Numbered from the stretch's first letter, positions 25,067-33,366 are shown. The stretch is DNA of 64,000 bases from Rhizobacter terrae (GCF_003852895.1 NZ_QUSW01000008.1:286696-350695), one strand, 5' to 3'. Notes: generated by a model from the letters alone, not told the origin. Translations and numbers: made by a program.

Positions 25067-25795
25067 CTACTTGATCTTGGCTTCCTCGGACGAGATCAAC
25101 TGCATGCGCACCTTGAAGTGCGGCCGTGCCTGCGCGGGCAGGGACGACAGCACGATCTGCGGATTCGCTTTCGCCAACTCGTCGTTCAGCGGGATCACCA
25201 GCTTGCCGTCGGCATTCGTGTTCCACACCCTCTCGGGCGCGGCCGGAACGGTTTGAGCCGTGGCGGCCTGGCCCGGCGCAAACTCGAATTCGAGCCCGTC
25301 GGGCTTGGGCATGAAGAGCGCCCAGATGCCCGCGTGCTTGCGCATGCCTTCGCCGGCGGTCTTCACCAGCGTCATTGCGTCGGCGTACTTGAAGCTGGTC
25401 TGGGGCGGCAGCTTGATCAGCACGTCGATGATCAGCGCGACCTTGGTCAAGGTCGGCGTGGAGATCTGGATCATCGGGTCCTCGTCGCGCAGCGAGGCCT
25501 CGATGGGAAACGGGATGACGCCTTTGGCATCCAGCGGCAGGCGGGTGCGGCCCTTCTTCGAATCAAGCGTCAGCGCGATGTCGGCGGGCTGCAGCGAATC
25601 GTTCATCGCCGCGGCCTTGACCCGGAACACGAGGTTGGCGCGCCGCTCGGGTTCCAGCGAATCGAACTTCTCGAACAACTCGGCGATTTCGGAGTATTTC
25701 ATCCAGGGACGGTCGAATGCTGCTCTTGCCTGCGCGGCCAGGCCTGCGCATGCCACCGCTGCCAGCATCGAGACCCACCACTTGGCCTTGCTCAT
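25067..25795 (-). CDS. secreted protein of unknown function in the peptide cluster
   Basis: A 242-residue protein with a clear signal peptide (MSKAKWWVSMLAAVACAGLA, cleavage near AQARA-AF). The mature part is an alpha/beta domain without recognised motifs: WMKYSEIAELFEKFDSLEPERRANLVFRVKAA, 'FPIEASLRDEDPMIQISTP', and a basic C-terminus. There are no cysteines in the mature part. Its start overlaps the acyltransferase stop (ATGA), so it is coupled to the export and acylation genes. It is probably periplasmic and could be a chaperone, carrier or immunity-like factor, but nothing in the sequence decides this. Confidence 0.75.
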   Translation of the reverse strand: MSKAKWWVSMLAAVACAGLAAQARAAFDRPWMKYSEIAELFEKFDSLEPERRANLVFRVKAAAMNDSLQPADIALTLDSKKGRTRLPLDAKGVIPFPIEASLRDEDPMIQISTPTLTKVALIIDVLIKLPPQTSFKYADAMTLVKTAGEGMRKHAGIWALFMPKPDGLEFEFAPGQAATAQTVPAAPERVWNTNADGKLVIPLNDELAKANPQIVLSSLPAQARPHFKVRMQLISSEEAKIK

Positions 25796-26736
25796 GTCGT
25801 GTCTCCTGAGGTCTGAAGAGACTGGCCCACGCCCCACTTCACGGCCAGGCTGTCCCATGAATGCCAACCGCCGGGGTTGGCCCGCACGCAGCGCTCCAAG
25901 GACGCATGGACGCGTTCGGCCAGCCATGGCAGCGCGTCGGCGTCCGCTGGCGATGCATCGGCGCTGATCGGTTCCTCGAATCGCGTCTCGAATACCCCGC
26001 CGCGGCAAGTGGTCGTGCAGTTGACGATCGGCACGCCGTACTTCGCGGCGATCATCAAGTAGCCTGCCGGCATGCAGGCCGGGCGGCCGAAGAAGTCCAC
26101 GGGAACGACGGCCGCGTTGGCCGGGATGTTGTCGATCATGCAGACCACGACACCGCCGCTGCGGATGGCGTTGAGCACGTCGAGGCCGGCCCGTGGCGAG
26201 TCCATCGGGATGAAGTCATGGCAGCGCTCGCCGAACTGCGCCACGCGCTCGCAGATGCTCAGCAGCAGCTTGTCGCGCCTGGGAATGACGATGTGGAAAC
26301 GCGGCGTCTCGGTCCCATTGCTGAAGGCCGGCCAGCGGCACATCATGGCGTAGTAGAAGCACGAGAACATCGACGCGGTGACGAAGACGCCCTTGCCGCG
26401 CGCGGCGGCGGCTTCGAGGTTCGCCAAGCCTTCCACGCGGTTCTTCGACTGGTTGATGCGTTCCACCGTGCGCGGGTTGCCCGCGAGAATGGTCGCGCTG
26501 TCGATGGCGTACTCGAAGGAGTTGATGCAGGCCTGCGCAGCGATGACGTGGGCCCGCCAGGAGCTGACACCCAGCGCGTCGCGAACGAGAGGCACGACCG
26601 CCGAACGGCATGCGCGCGAGTCGGCCATGAAGCACGCCAGACCGGCCAGCTTGGCCGCCAGGCGCTGCAAGGCTTGCGGCCACCAGACGACCCAGCGCTG
26701 CAGCAAAGGCGTGCCGGTGGTGGTGTCAGGCTGCAT
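25792..26736 (-). CDS. LpxL/HtrB-like acyltransferase homologue with altered active site
   Basis: A 314-residue protein resembling the LpxL/LPLAT family. It has an N-terminal hydrophobic region, a middle block 'NLEAAAARGKGVFVTASMFSCFYYAMMCRWPAF', then 'GGVVVCMIDNIPANAAVVPVDFFGRPACMPAGYLMIAAKYGVPIV', matching the late half of the family. The catalytic H-x4-D/E normally found where it reads TASMFSCF is missing (His replaced by Ser). It overlaps the ABC exporter gene by 11 nt and the next gene by 4. Context suggests transfer of an acyl group from the dedicated ACP to the peptide or a lipid, but with a non-standard or lost mechanism. Confidence 0.75.
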   Translation of the reverse strand: MQPDTTTGTPLLQRWVVWWPQALQRLAAKLAGLACFMADSRACRSAVVPLVRDALGVSSWRAHVIAAQACINSFEYAIDSATILAGNPRTVERINQSKNRVEGLANLEAAAARGKGVFVTASMFSCFYYAMMCRWPAFSNGTETPRFHIVIPRRDKLLLSICERVAQFGERCHDFIPMDSPRAGLDVLNAIRSGGVVVCMIDNIPANAAVVPVDFFGRPACMPAGYLMIAAKYGVPIVNCTTTCRGGVFETRFEEPISADASPADADALPWLAERVHASLERCVRANPGGWHSWDSLAVKWGVGQSLQTSGDTT

Positions 26737-28366
26737 GCCGGCTCCTCGTGGCGGTGCGCAGCGTCGTCCAGCCCGCGCGGTCTGCCTGCACGACCCGGTC
26801 GGCGACCTCGCGGGCCTCGTCGTCGTGGGAAATCACCAGCACGCCGATGCCGCGTGCACGAAGGCGTGGAAGCAGCTCGGCATAGAAGATCTGCCGGAAG
26901 CGCTTGTCCTGGTTCGCTGTCCATTCGTCGAAGACCAGGAAGGGCTTCGGGTCGGCCAAAGTGGCAGCCAAAGCCACGCGACCGCGCTGGCCGGTCGACA
27001 GCGCGGCGTATTCGACCCATCCGGGCTCGAACGCGCTCAGCTCGGAGAGTCCGAACTTGTCCCACACCGAGAGTGCGGCGTCGATGGAGGCAGGCTGGTC
27101 GGGAAACCAGAACTGGGTCTGTTCGTTGCCGCTCCAGACGGCGCCGATGTGCTGGCGGTGGGTCAAGAGCCCTGCCGCGACGACCGGCGCCCCGTCGGCG
27201 GTGAGGCAGCCGGACTGGGGCGCATACAAGCCGCACAGCAGCTTCGCGAGCGTGGTCTTGCCGCTGCCGTTGCCGCCTTGCAGCGCGACGATCTCTCCTC
27301 GCCTGAGCTCGAAGTCGATGGCCGTCATCGCGAACTCGGTGTCGTTGTTCGGGCCTCGATAGGTGAACGACACGCACTGGAGGCCGATGGTCTCGGGCGG
27401 CGCAAGCATGGCCGGCTGTCCGGCAGGCACCGGGGCCGGTTCCTTCTCGGTGCTGAACGACTGGATGGACTTCAGCGCCTGGTCGGCATCGGCCATCTGC
27501 TGGGCCGTGCTGAGCACCGAAGAGAAAGGGGTGATGACGAACATGAAGGCGACGATGACGCTGCGCAACTGTTCGTCGGAGGCGATGCCCGGGATGGCGT
27601 AGGTCGAGCCGACCAGCAGGCCGATCACGAGCAGGAAGCCCACCTTGGTCAGGGAATCCATGCTCGTCGCAAGGTCGGCCAGGCGCTCGGTGCCTCGCTG
27701 CACCTTCTCGAGCTGCGGCCCAAGCAAGTCGTCGAGAAAGGATTGGGTGCGCGCCGAACTCTGCTTGAGCTCTTTCGTGTGGCCGGTGAAGAACTGCAAT
27801 TGCGCCACCAACTGGCGCCGCTGCGCTGCCACCTGGTTGGTCATCGGCATGAAGCGCCGGAACAGCAGGCTGATGCCCGAGAAGATGGCCGCCTGCGCAA
27901 TCACGATGATGAGCAGCAAGGCGCCGTTGACCAGGCCCATGTACGCGTACACCGCCACGCAGACCCCGAGGTTGAGCAGCAGCACGGGCATGGCCCAGGC
28001 ACCTTGCGACACCCGCTGCACCTCGTCGATGAGCGTGGCGGTGAGGTGCTTTTGCCCGATCGCTTCGAGGTGCTGCAAGCGTGCCGCCAGGATGTCGCGC
28101 ACCAGGAAGCGGCGGATGCGGGTGACCTGCGACAGCACGAGCCGCGCCCCCACATGGCCCGACAGGAACGACAGGGTACCTACCGCGGCGACGAACAGCA
28201 GCACCGCGGGTATGGCACCGGCCGAGCGAAGCCACGCGGGGTTGCCCAAGGCTGAATCGAGCAGCGCGACGACGGCCGCGAAGCTGACCCCGCTCGCCAG
28301 GCCCAGCGCCAGCGCCCAGGCGAGCGCCCCAGGCGAATGGGTGGCGATCATGCGAAGCAGGCGCAT
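26726..28366 (-). CDS. cyclic-peptide/siderophore-type ABC exporter (fused TM and ATPase)
   Basis: A 546-residue fused exporter. The TM domain (about 10-285) has six helices and the stretch 'FFTGHTKELKQSSARTQSFLDDLL', which resembles the SyrD/PvdE peptide-exporter subfamily. The ATPase has Walker A GGNGSGKTTL (364-373), signature LSTGQRGRVALAA, Walker B PFLVFDEWTANQD and switch His in VISHD. These exporters move peptides to the periplasm. There is no N-terminal C39 peptidase, so cleavage would need another enzyme; the S49-like gene just upstream is a candidate. It follows that gene by 10 bp. Confidence 0.85.
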   Translation of the reverse strand: MRLLRMIATHSPGALAWALALGLASGVSFAAVVALLDSALGNPAWLRSAGAIPAVLLFVAAVGTLSFLSGHVGARLVLSQVTRIRRFLVRDILAARLQHLEAIGQKHLTATLIDEVQRVSQGAWAMPVLLLNLGVCVAVYAYMGLVNGALLLIIVIAQAAIFSGISLLFRRFMPMTNQVAAQRRQLVAQLQFFTGHTKELKQSSARTQSFLDDLLGPQLEKVQRGTERLADLATSMDSLTKVGFLLVIGLLVGSTYAIPGIASDEQLRSVIVAFMFVITPFSSVLSTAQQMADADQALKSIQSFSTEKEPAPVPAGQPAMLAPPETIGLQCVSFTYRGPNNDTEFAMTAIDFELRRGEIVALQGGNGSGKTTLAKLLCGLYAPQSGCLTADGAPVVAAGLLTHRQHIGAVWSGNEQTQFWFPDQPASIDAALSVWDKFGLSELSAFEPGWVEYAALSTGQRGRVALAATLADPKPFLVFDEWTANQDKRFRQIFYAELLPRLRARGIGVLVISHDDEAREVADRVVQADRAGWTTLRTATRSRHAA

Positions 28367-28376
28367 GGGTTGGGCC

Positions 28377-29267
28377 CTACTTGCCGATGCCGAGCAGGCG
28401 GCCGATCAGCGGCCCGAACGGAATCGCGCCGAGCAGCGACTCGACCGGACCGGCCTTGCTTGCGTACTCGATGTGCAGCAGCGAGAACGACTCGACCGCG
28501 CAGCGCTCGGCGACGTGCGCGATGGCTCGCGCGGTGCCGCCGGTGGCGTCGATCAGGCCATGCATGTGCGCGACCCGGCCGGTGAACATGCGGCCGTCGA
28601 CCAGATCCGGCGGTATCGCGGCGATGCCGCGGCGCAGCTTCATCCAATCGACGAACTGCGCATGGATGTCGTCGACCAGTGGCTGCGCCAATGCCGGGTC
28701 GGCATGGGCGGCGGCAGTGACCCAGGACGACTCGGCGCCCTTGTGCAGGCTGCTGGCGACGGACGCGTCCTGCACGCCCAGGCGCGCAAGCAGCGCGGTC
28801 GCGTCGTAGCGGCGGATGCGCGAGCCCACCGAGCCGAGCGTGGCGGCCGGCTGGGCCGCCACGAAGTCACCGGCCAGAGCGAGGTAGAAGGCGGCCGATA
28901 TGGCGATGTCGTCGATGGCGACGGCGATGACCAGGCCGTGCTCGTCCCGCAGCTGTTCGATCACCTGGACAATCGCTTGCGCTGCCGCCAGCGAGCCACC
29001 TTCGCTCGCGATGCGCAGCACCAGCCCGATGGTGTCCTGCTGTTGCCAACTCACCTGCTGGCAACAACTCAGGATGGCGAGCGCCGATTTGTCGTCGATC
29101 ACGCCGGAGATCGTGAGCACCGCGATCGACGCCGTGCGCTGGCGCGAGAACGGCCAACCTGGAAGACGACGTGGTCTTTCGGGCGCGGCATGGCGCAGCG
29201 GTGTGCCGGCCGGTGCCGCGTCGCGCTGGACCAGTGAACTCGGGGTGGCGTGCATGGCGGGCTTCAT
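28377..29267 (-). CDS. S49/SppA-like Ser/Lys peptidase homologue
   Basis: A 296-residue ClpP-fold protein. Ser124 (DDIAISAAFYLALAGDFVAAQPAATLGSVG) aligns with the SppA nucleophile region, with 'ISAAF' replacing the usual 'SSGGY'. Lys176 (SLHKGAESS) follows 52 residues later, the same spacing as the Ser147/Lys199 dyad of Bacillus SppA. An Arg/Pro-rich N-terminus (about 1-45) carries no signal peptide, so it may be cytosolic. 'RIASEGGSLAAAQAI' is the oxyanion strand. The ATG overlaps the DsrE-like stop. In this cluster it is the obvious candidate for cutting the small peptide; degradation of acyl-peptide is an alternative. Confidence 0.78.
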   Translation of the reverse strand: MKPAMHATPSSLVQRDAAPAGTPLRHAAPERPRRLPGWPFSRQRTASIAVLTISGVIDDKSALAILSCCQQVSWQQQDTIGLVLRIASEGGSLAAAQAIVQVIEQLRDEHGLVIAVAIDDIAISAAFYLALAGDFVAAQPAATLGSVGSRIRRYDATALLARLGVQDASVASSLHKGAESSWVTAAAHADPALAQPLVDDIHAQFVDWMKLRRGIAAIPPDLVDGRMFTGRVAHMHGLIDATGGTARAIAHVAERCAVESFSLLHIEYASKAGPVESLLGAIPFGPLIGRLLGIGK

Positions 29268-29710
29268 GGGCGGATGTAGGCGTAGCCCTCTTGGGCTTGC
29301 AGCCGCGCGATCTCGCGCACGCCGGAGTCGACGACTGTCGCCTCGGGGATGCGGCCGTCGGCGGGAACATGGCGCGACATCAGCGACACGTTGCAGATGC
29401 GGAAGTCGACCCGCCCGGACTTCACCAGCTCCTTGATGGCGGGTTCGTACTCGACGCCGTTCTTGTCCACCGCCTTCTTGAGCAGGAAGTCGATGCCGGC
29501 GGAATGCGCCACGACCACGATCTTCACGTTCGGGTCGGCCGAGAGGTGGTTGTTGACGAACAGCAAGGTCCGGGTGGCCTGTTCGGCGGTATCGCCGACG
29601 TGGTAGACGACGCGCGTCTCCTTGTCGGCAGCGGCCGCGCGGATCGGGCCGAAGAGCAAGCCCAACAGTGCCAATGCAACGAGAAACCGGGAAGCGAACA
29701 GGTGTTTCAC
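29264..29710 (-). CDS. periplasmic DsrE-family protein
   Basis: A 148-residue protein with signal peptide (VKHLFASRFLVALALLGLLF, cleavage near AAAAD). The mature DsrE/DsrF fold reads VVYHVGDTAEQATRTLLFVNNHLSADPNVKIVVVAHSAGIDFLLKKAV, with a Cys in 'DFRICNVSLMSRHV'. Cytosolic DsrE proteins carry sulfane sulfur; exported relatives are widespread beside sulfur and cytochrome genes, but their role is not settled. The GTG start at 29710 has AAGGCGAG upstream and gives a proper signal peptide. It is the first gene of the peptide-cluster operon and overlaps the S49-like start by 4 nt. Confidence 0.8.
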   Translation of the reverse strand: MKHLFASRFLVALALLGLLFGPIRAAAADKETRVVYHVGDTAEQATRTLLFVNNHLSADPNVKIVVVAHSAGIDFLLKKAVDKNGVEYEPAIKELVKSGRVDFRICNVSLMSRHVPADGRIPEATVVDSGVREIARLQAQEGYAYIRP

Positions 29711-30063
29711 GAACTCGCCTTTTGATAGGAAACGACGAGGCCATCGCATGCTGGTGCGAAAAGAGGCAAGCGAAAAGCGCGCGTACGGTGTTGCGGACGG
29801 GGCGGGCGAGACGCGAACGGCGCTCGCCAAGACTCAGCGCCGAGCATGGCGCTGGGGCCGGTCCTCCTTATCCCGGCACGGTTTCGGTGTTTGTTGGAAG
29901 GCCCGTGAATGCGACCTTTGCTTCACGATGCCAGCGCGGAAACCGCACGGCCATCCCACAAACTTGGGATGTAAGGTTTTGCAGGTGTGTAGGTTTTTCT
30001 TGAGCTGCTAAATAGCGCGCGCGAGCGGCAGGCAGCATCAAGATTTCAAGGTCGCGCCCTTGA
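29711..30063. other. intergenic region upstream of the peptide cluster
   Basis: These 353 bp hold the presumed leftward promoter. I see a 7-bp stem (CATCCCA / TGGGATG, 29952-29971) and an isolated AAGGAGG on the minus strand at 29863-29869 with no properly spaced start codon. A 46-codon frame at 29707-29847 follows it but looks non-coding. No convincing -35/-10 pair is visible. Confidence 0.4.
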
Positions 30064-30363
30064 TCAGTCGTCGCCGGTTTGCCCCAAGGCACGTGTGGTA
30101 CCAAACCTCTCGGCGCTTCTCGCGCGAGCTTTTTCCGCTTCCACCTCGCGGTTTCGCGGCTCCGCCGTCGTCACCATCGAACGGATCAGCACACGCGCTG
30201 CCGCGGCCACATCTTCGACTGCGCGATTGAACGCCTCTTCGTTCGCTTTCGACGGCACCGTGAAGCCGCTCAGCTTGCGCACGAACTGCAGTGACGCATC
30301 CCGAATCTCCAGTTCCGTGGCGGGAGGTTCAAAGTTGAAAAGGGTTCGGATGTTCCTGCACAT
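30064..30363 (-). CDS. DUF2277 domain-containing protein
   Basis: A 99-residue small protein beginning MCRNIRTLFNFEPPATELEI and continuing RDASLQFVRKLSGFTVPSKANEEAFNRAVEDVAAAARVLIRSM, the full DUF2277 pattern including the invariant MCRNI start. The C-terminal tail is Arg/Ala/Glu-rich. The family function is unknown. The start is fixed by the conserved N-terminus although no strong ribosome site is seen. It lies upstream of the peptide cluster on the same strand, but 353 bp away, so it is probably separate. Confidence 0.85.
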   Translation of the reverse strand: MCRNIRTLFNFEPPATELEIRDASLQFVRKLSGFTVPSKANEEAFNRAVEDVAAAARVLIRSMVTTAEPRNREVEAEKARARSAERFGTTRALGQTGDD

Positions 30364-30384
30364 GATCAAGACCTCATGGAATTG

Positions 30385-31233
30385 TCAGATCAACGATCTG
30401 CACCGACTCATCAATCGTCCGTCAAGTTCCATCAAGTAGGCATGCCCGAACGGCCCGCGCTCCAGCCCATCCAACAGCACTCCCGGCAAGTCCTGCGCCA
30501 CGTCAGGCGCGCATGAGGCCGCCGCCAGCGCGACCGTGGCCACCGTGTCCACGTCGCCGGTGTATGCGATGCACGCGCGCAGGATGGCGCTCATCGAGTC
30601 ATGAGACATCACCGCATGGACGGCCGCATGCACGGCACCCATGCCCTCGGCGCCGACTTTGCCTTTCCATGGCTGTGTCCACGGGCCTGGCACATGGCTT
30701 TCCAGGAAGCGGCCCAACCCGGCCTTTGCGCCGTGACCGTGGAGGAAGAAGTGCGTCATCAAGGCAGCTGCCATCGCTGAATTCACGCCGCCCGGCGTGT
30801 CATGCGTGATGCGCGCCTGGACGGCCGCACGATCCTTGACCTCGTCGATCGAGGCAAACACACCGATCGGACTGGCCCGCATGGCCGCGCCACTCTTCTC
30901 GCTGTCTGCATGGATGCGGGCCAGGAATTCATCGGCATCCCGAATCTCCTGCAGGAAGTCGTAGAAGCGCGATGCGTAGCCCTCTCTCGGATCACGCTTG
31001 AAGGCGCGCACGAAGCGTTCGGCCAGCGCTTGCGGCGTCCACGGGTCGTTGTCGGCAATCGCCTCTGCAATGGCGATGCTCATCTGCGTGTCGTCGGTGT
31101 AGCAGCCGGGCGTGATGTCGTGCCGCGGATGCTTGATGTAGCCGCTGAGGTCGTTGCGTTCCTTCACGATGCGGTCGGCCGCATATTCGAAGCCGGCGCC
31201 GTAGGCATCGCCGATGGCCAATTCGATGAGCAT
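30385..31233 (-). CDS. ADP-ribosylglycohydrolase family protein
   Basis: A 282-residue DraG/ARH-type hydrolase. Metal-site motifs are GDAYGAGFEY at the N-terminus, CYTDDTQMSIAIAEAI (the TDDTQ motif) and YTGDVDTVATVALAAAS near the C-terminus (the G-D-x-D-T motif). These bind two Mg ions and remove ADP-ribose from proteins or small molecules. The start MLIELAIGDAYGAG is the family form; the upstream frame overlaps the preceding hydrolase gene. It follows that gene by 10 bp on the same strand. Confidence 0.87.
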   Translation of the reverse strand: MLIELAIGDAYGAGFEYAADRIVKERNDLSGYIKHPRHDITPGCYTDDTQMSIAIAEAIADNDPWTPQALAERFVRAFKRDPREGYASRFYDFLQEIRDADEFLARIHADSEKSGAAMRASPIGVFASIDEVKDRAAVQARITHDTPGGVNSAMAAALMTHFFLHGHGAKAGLGRFLESHVPGPWTQPWKGKVGAEGMGAVHAAVHAVMSHDSMSAILRACIAYTGDVDTVATVALAAASCAPDVAQDLPGVLLDGLERGPFGHAYLMELDGRLMSRCRSLI

Positions 31234-31243
31234 GGATGGTCGG

Positions 31244-32065
31244 TCAGGGTTGGATGGAAGAAGTGGGCAGTCCACTGAGTGCACGAACATAGTCGGCGCT
31301 TTGGGAGATGGTGTTGTGCCCTGTGGATGCAATGGTCAGGTAGCTGGCCGCGCCTGGCCCGAAACGCTCGAACAAGCGCCGCGAACTGGCCGCGGGAATC
31401 ACCTCGTCGAACTGCGCGACGACGATGGTCGTCGGCGCCTTCACCTGCGGCACGTATCGCCACGATTCGTACTTGTCGAGCATGATCCATCGCACCGGCA
31501 CGAACGGAAACTGCCCGGCCGCGATGTCCACGATGCTGTCGTAGGGCGTCACCAGCACCAGCCGCTCGACCGGCCTTTGCGCTGCCACGCCAATGGCCAC
31601 GCCGCTGCCCAGGCTGCGCCCGATGACGATGACCTTCGCATGATCGCGATGCACTGCATCGAACAAGGCCAACGCGGCCTGGCGGATGGCCGCCTCATTG
31701 GGCGAGCCCGCATTGCCGCTGTAGCCAGGGTAGTGCAGCAGGTACAGCGAGTGGCTCGGAAATGCGGCGGCCAGGTCGGGCAGGCTGAACGAGACATCTT
31801 CGGCATTGCCGCCGAAATACACCACGGCGGCGTCGCCCGGAACGGACCGCGTGGTCACGGCCAAGGTCAGGCCCTGAGCCTGCATCGCAGTCCGCGCGGC
31901 ATCGGCCGCATTGGCCGGCGGAGGGAAGTACAGCAGCGAACGCTGGAAGAAGAACAGCCCTGCGCACAGCAACAGGTACAGCGCAGCAACGAAGATGACG
32001 GTGCCAGCAAGCATGCGGCGCATGGATTGGATCGAGGCGTGAGGCGAGGGCGTGGTGGCCATCAT
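31244..32065 (-). CDS. membrane-anchored alpha/beta hydrolase (BEM46-like)
   Basis: A 273-residue protein with one N-terminal TM helix (LAGTVIFVAALYLLLCAGLFFF). The alpha/beta-hydrolase domain has the nucleophile elbow GRSLGSG, an acid in 'VVAQFDEVIP' and a His in 'IASTGHNTISQS'. The YFGGNAEDV and LHYPGYSGNAGSP blocks resemble BEM46/ABHD13-type hydrolases. Substrate unknown. It probably shares a transcript with the ADP-ribosylglycohydrolase. Upstream, 32066-32248 is intergenic with no feature that I recognise. Confidence 0.83.
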   Translation of the reverse strand: MMATTPSPHASIQSMRRMLAGTVIFVAALYLLLCAGLFFFQRSLLYFPPPANAADAARTAMQAQGLTLAVTTRSVPGDAAVVYFGGNAEDVSFSLPDLAAAFPSHSLYLLHYPGYSGNAGSPNEAAIRQAALALFDAVHRDHAKVIVIGRSLGSGVAIGVAAQRPVERLVLVTPYDSIVDIAAGQFPFVPVRWIMLDKYESWRYVPQVKAPTTIVVAQFDEVIPAASSRRLFERFGPGAASYLTIASTGHNTISQSADYVRALSGLPTSSIQP

Positions 32066-32248
32066 GGCACGGCGCCGGGCCGTGGCGATGTGCGATGTTC
32101 GTTTGCGCGACTACGGCGACTACGAATTGTCGGAGGGCCACGACCCTCATGCCCACCATGATCCTGCGCCCTTGCCATGCGGCCGGCCGCGCGCGGTGTC
32201 ATCATGCGCGCCTTCGAACCCGCACCACCCCCCACCCAGGAGCCCTGA

Positions 32249-32701
32249 ATGGTCCCCAATGCGCTGTTCGCCTTCCTGCATTTCTTCGCCGTGTTCGGCG
32301 TCGTTGCCACCTTGTTCTTCGAATGGTTCACCTTCAGCGAGGCGCCGACGCTGTCCGAGGCGCGCCGCCTCCAGGCGGCCGACCGCTGGTACGGCATCTT
32401 CGCCATGCTGTTGCTGGTCGTCGGCTTCATCCGCGTCTTCTACTTCGAGAAGGGCAGCGCCTACTACTTCCACAACAGCTTCTTCCACGCCAAGCTCACG
32501 CTGTTCGTGCTGGTCGGGCTGCTGTCGATCTACCCCACCATCCGCTTCATCAAGTGGGCGCCTGACGTGAAGCAAGGCCGCGCGCCGACGGTGCCGACCA
32601 GCGAGTTCCGGATGATCCGCAACCTGCTGCGTGCGGAGATGGTCCTGCTGCTGGGCATCGCGCTGTGCGCGAGCCTGATGGCGCGCGGCATCGGCATGTG
32701 A
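32249..32701 (+). CDS. DUF2214-family membrane protein
   Basis: A 150-residue protein with four hydrophobic helices. The DUF2214 features are 'FLHFFAVFGVVATLFFEWFTF', 'RWYGIFAMLLLVVGFIRVFYFEKGSAYYFHNSFFHAKLTLFVLVGLLSIYPTIRFIKW' and a C-terminal helix. Function is unknown. The ATG has AGGAG 7 nt upstream. It precedes the GST gene by 5 bp, so the two are probably one transcript. Confidence 0.85.
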   Translation: MVPNALFAFLHFFAVFGVVATLFFEWFTFSEAPTLSEARRLQAADRWYGIFAMLLLVVGFIRVFYFEKGSAYYFHNSFFHAKLTLFVLVGLLSIYPTIRFIKWAPDVKQGRAPTVPTSEFRMIRNLLRAEMVLLLGIALCASLMARGIGM

Positions 32702-32706
32702 GGCGC

Positions 32707-33366
32707 ATGGCGATGACCATCACCATCACCGCCTTCGAGCGGTCGCCCGATGGCGGCAAGGGGCTCGCGCGCGACACGCGCGTTCGCTGGGCGCTCGAAG
32801 AGGTCCGCCAGCCTTACGAGGTCCGCCTCGTGTCGTTCCGTGCGATGAAGGAGCCCGCGCATCTGGCGCTTCATCCCTTCGGCCAGATTCCCACCTACGA
32901 GGAAGGCGACCTCGCCCTGTTCGAGACGGGGGCCATCGTCTTCCACATCGCCGAGCGGCATCCAGGCCTGCTCCCGGACGATGCCAATGCACGGGCGCGC
33001 GCCATCACCTGGATGTTTGCCGCGCTCAACACGGTGGAGCCACCGATCCTTGAACTGGTCACGGCGAAGATCTTCGAAGCCGACAAGCCCTGGTGCGAGG
33101 CGCGTCTGCCTCTGGTCAAGGACCGCGTGCGCAGCCGGCTGAACCCGCTGGCCGCTCGTCTGGGCGATGCCGACTGGCTCGACGGTGCGTTCAGCGCGGG
33201 CGACTTGATGATGGTGTCGGTCCTGCTCAGGCTGAGGCCGTCGGGCCTCCTGGATGAATTCCCGACCCTGGCCGCCTATGTCGCCCGCGGCGAAGCGCGG
33301 CCCGCCTACCAGCGAGCCTTCGCCGCGCAACTGGCCGTCAACGCCGCCCAGCCACCAGCGGGTTGA
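32707..33366 (+). CDS. glutathione S-transferase family protein
   Basis: A 219-residue protein with the two-domain GST arrangement. The thioredoxin-like N-terminal domain shows RVRWALEEVRQPYEVRLVSF, HPFGQIPTYEEGDLALFETGAIVFHIAERH (cis-Pro, and the Glu-Thr/Ser pair that binds the glutamyl group). A helical C-terminal domain follows. No obvious Ser/Cys catalytic residue is seen in the first strand (TAFERSPDGGK). It is probably a detoxification or redox GST. The ATG at 32707 is used; one at 32713 is equally plausible. Confidence 0.86.
   Translation: MAMTITITAFERSPDGGKGLARDTRVRWALEEVRQPYEVRLVSFRAMKEPAHLALHPFGQIPTYEEGDLALFETGAIVFHIAERHPGLLPDDANARARAITWMFAALNTVEPPILELVTAKIFEADKPWCEARLPLVKDRVRSRLNPLAARLGDADWLDGAFSAGDLMMVSVLLRLRPSGLLDEFPTLAAYVARGEARPAYQRAFAAQLAVNAAQPPAG

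Noticed and set aside
23327..26736. Aryl-polyene or full fatty-acid/polyketide cluster
   Set aside because: Only one ketosynthase and one ACP occur; no ketoreductase, dehydratase, acyl ligase, malonyl transferase or second ketosynthase is present.
29707..29847. 46-codon frame upstream of the DsrE-like gene
   Set aside because: The AAGGAGG site is 15 nt from its ATG, too far, and the translation (Arg/Pro/Ser-rich) looks like non-coding GC-rich DNA.
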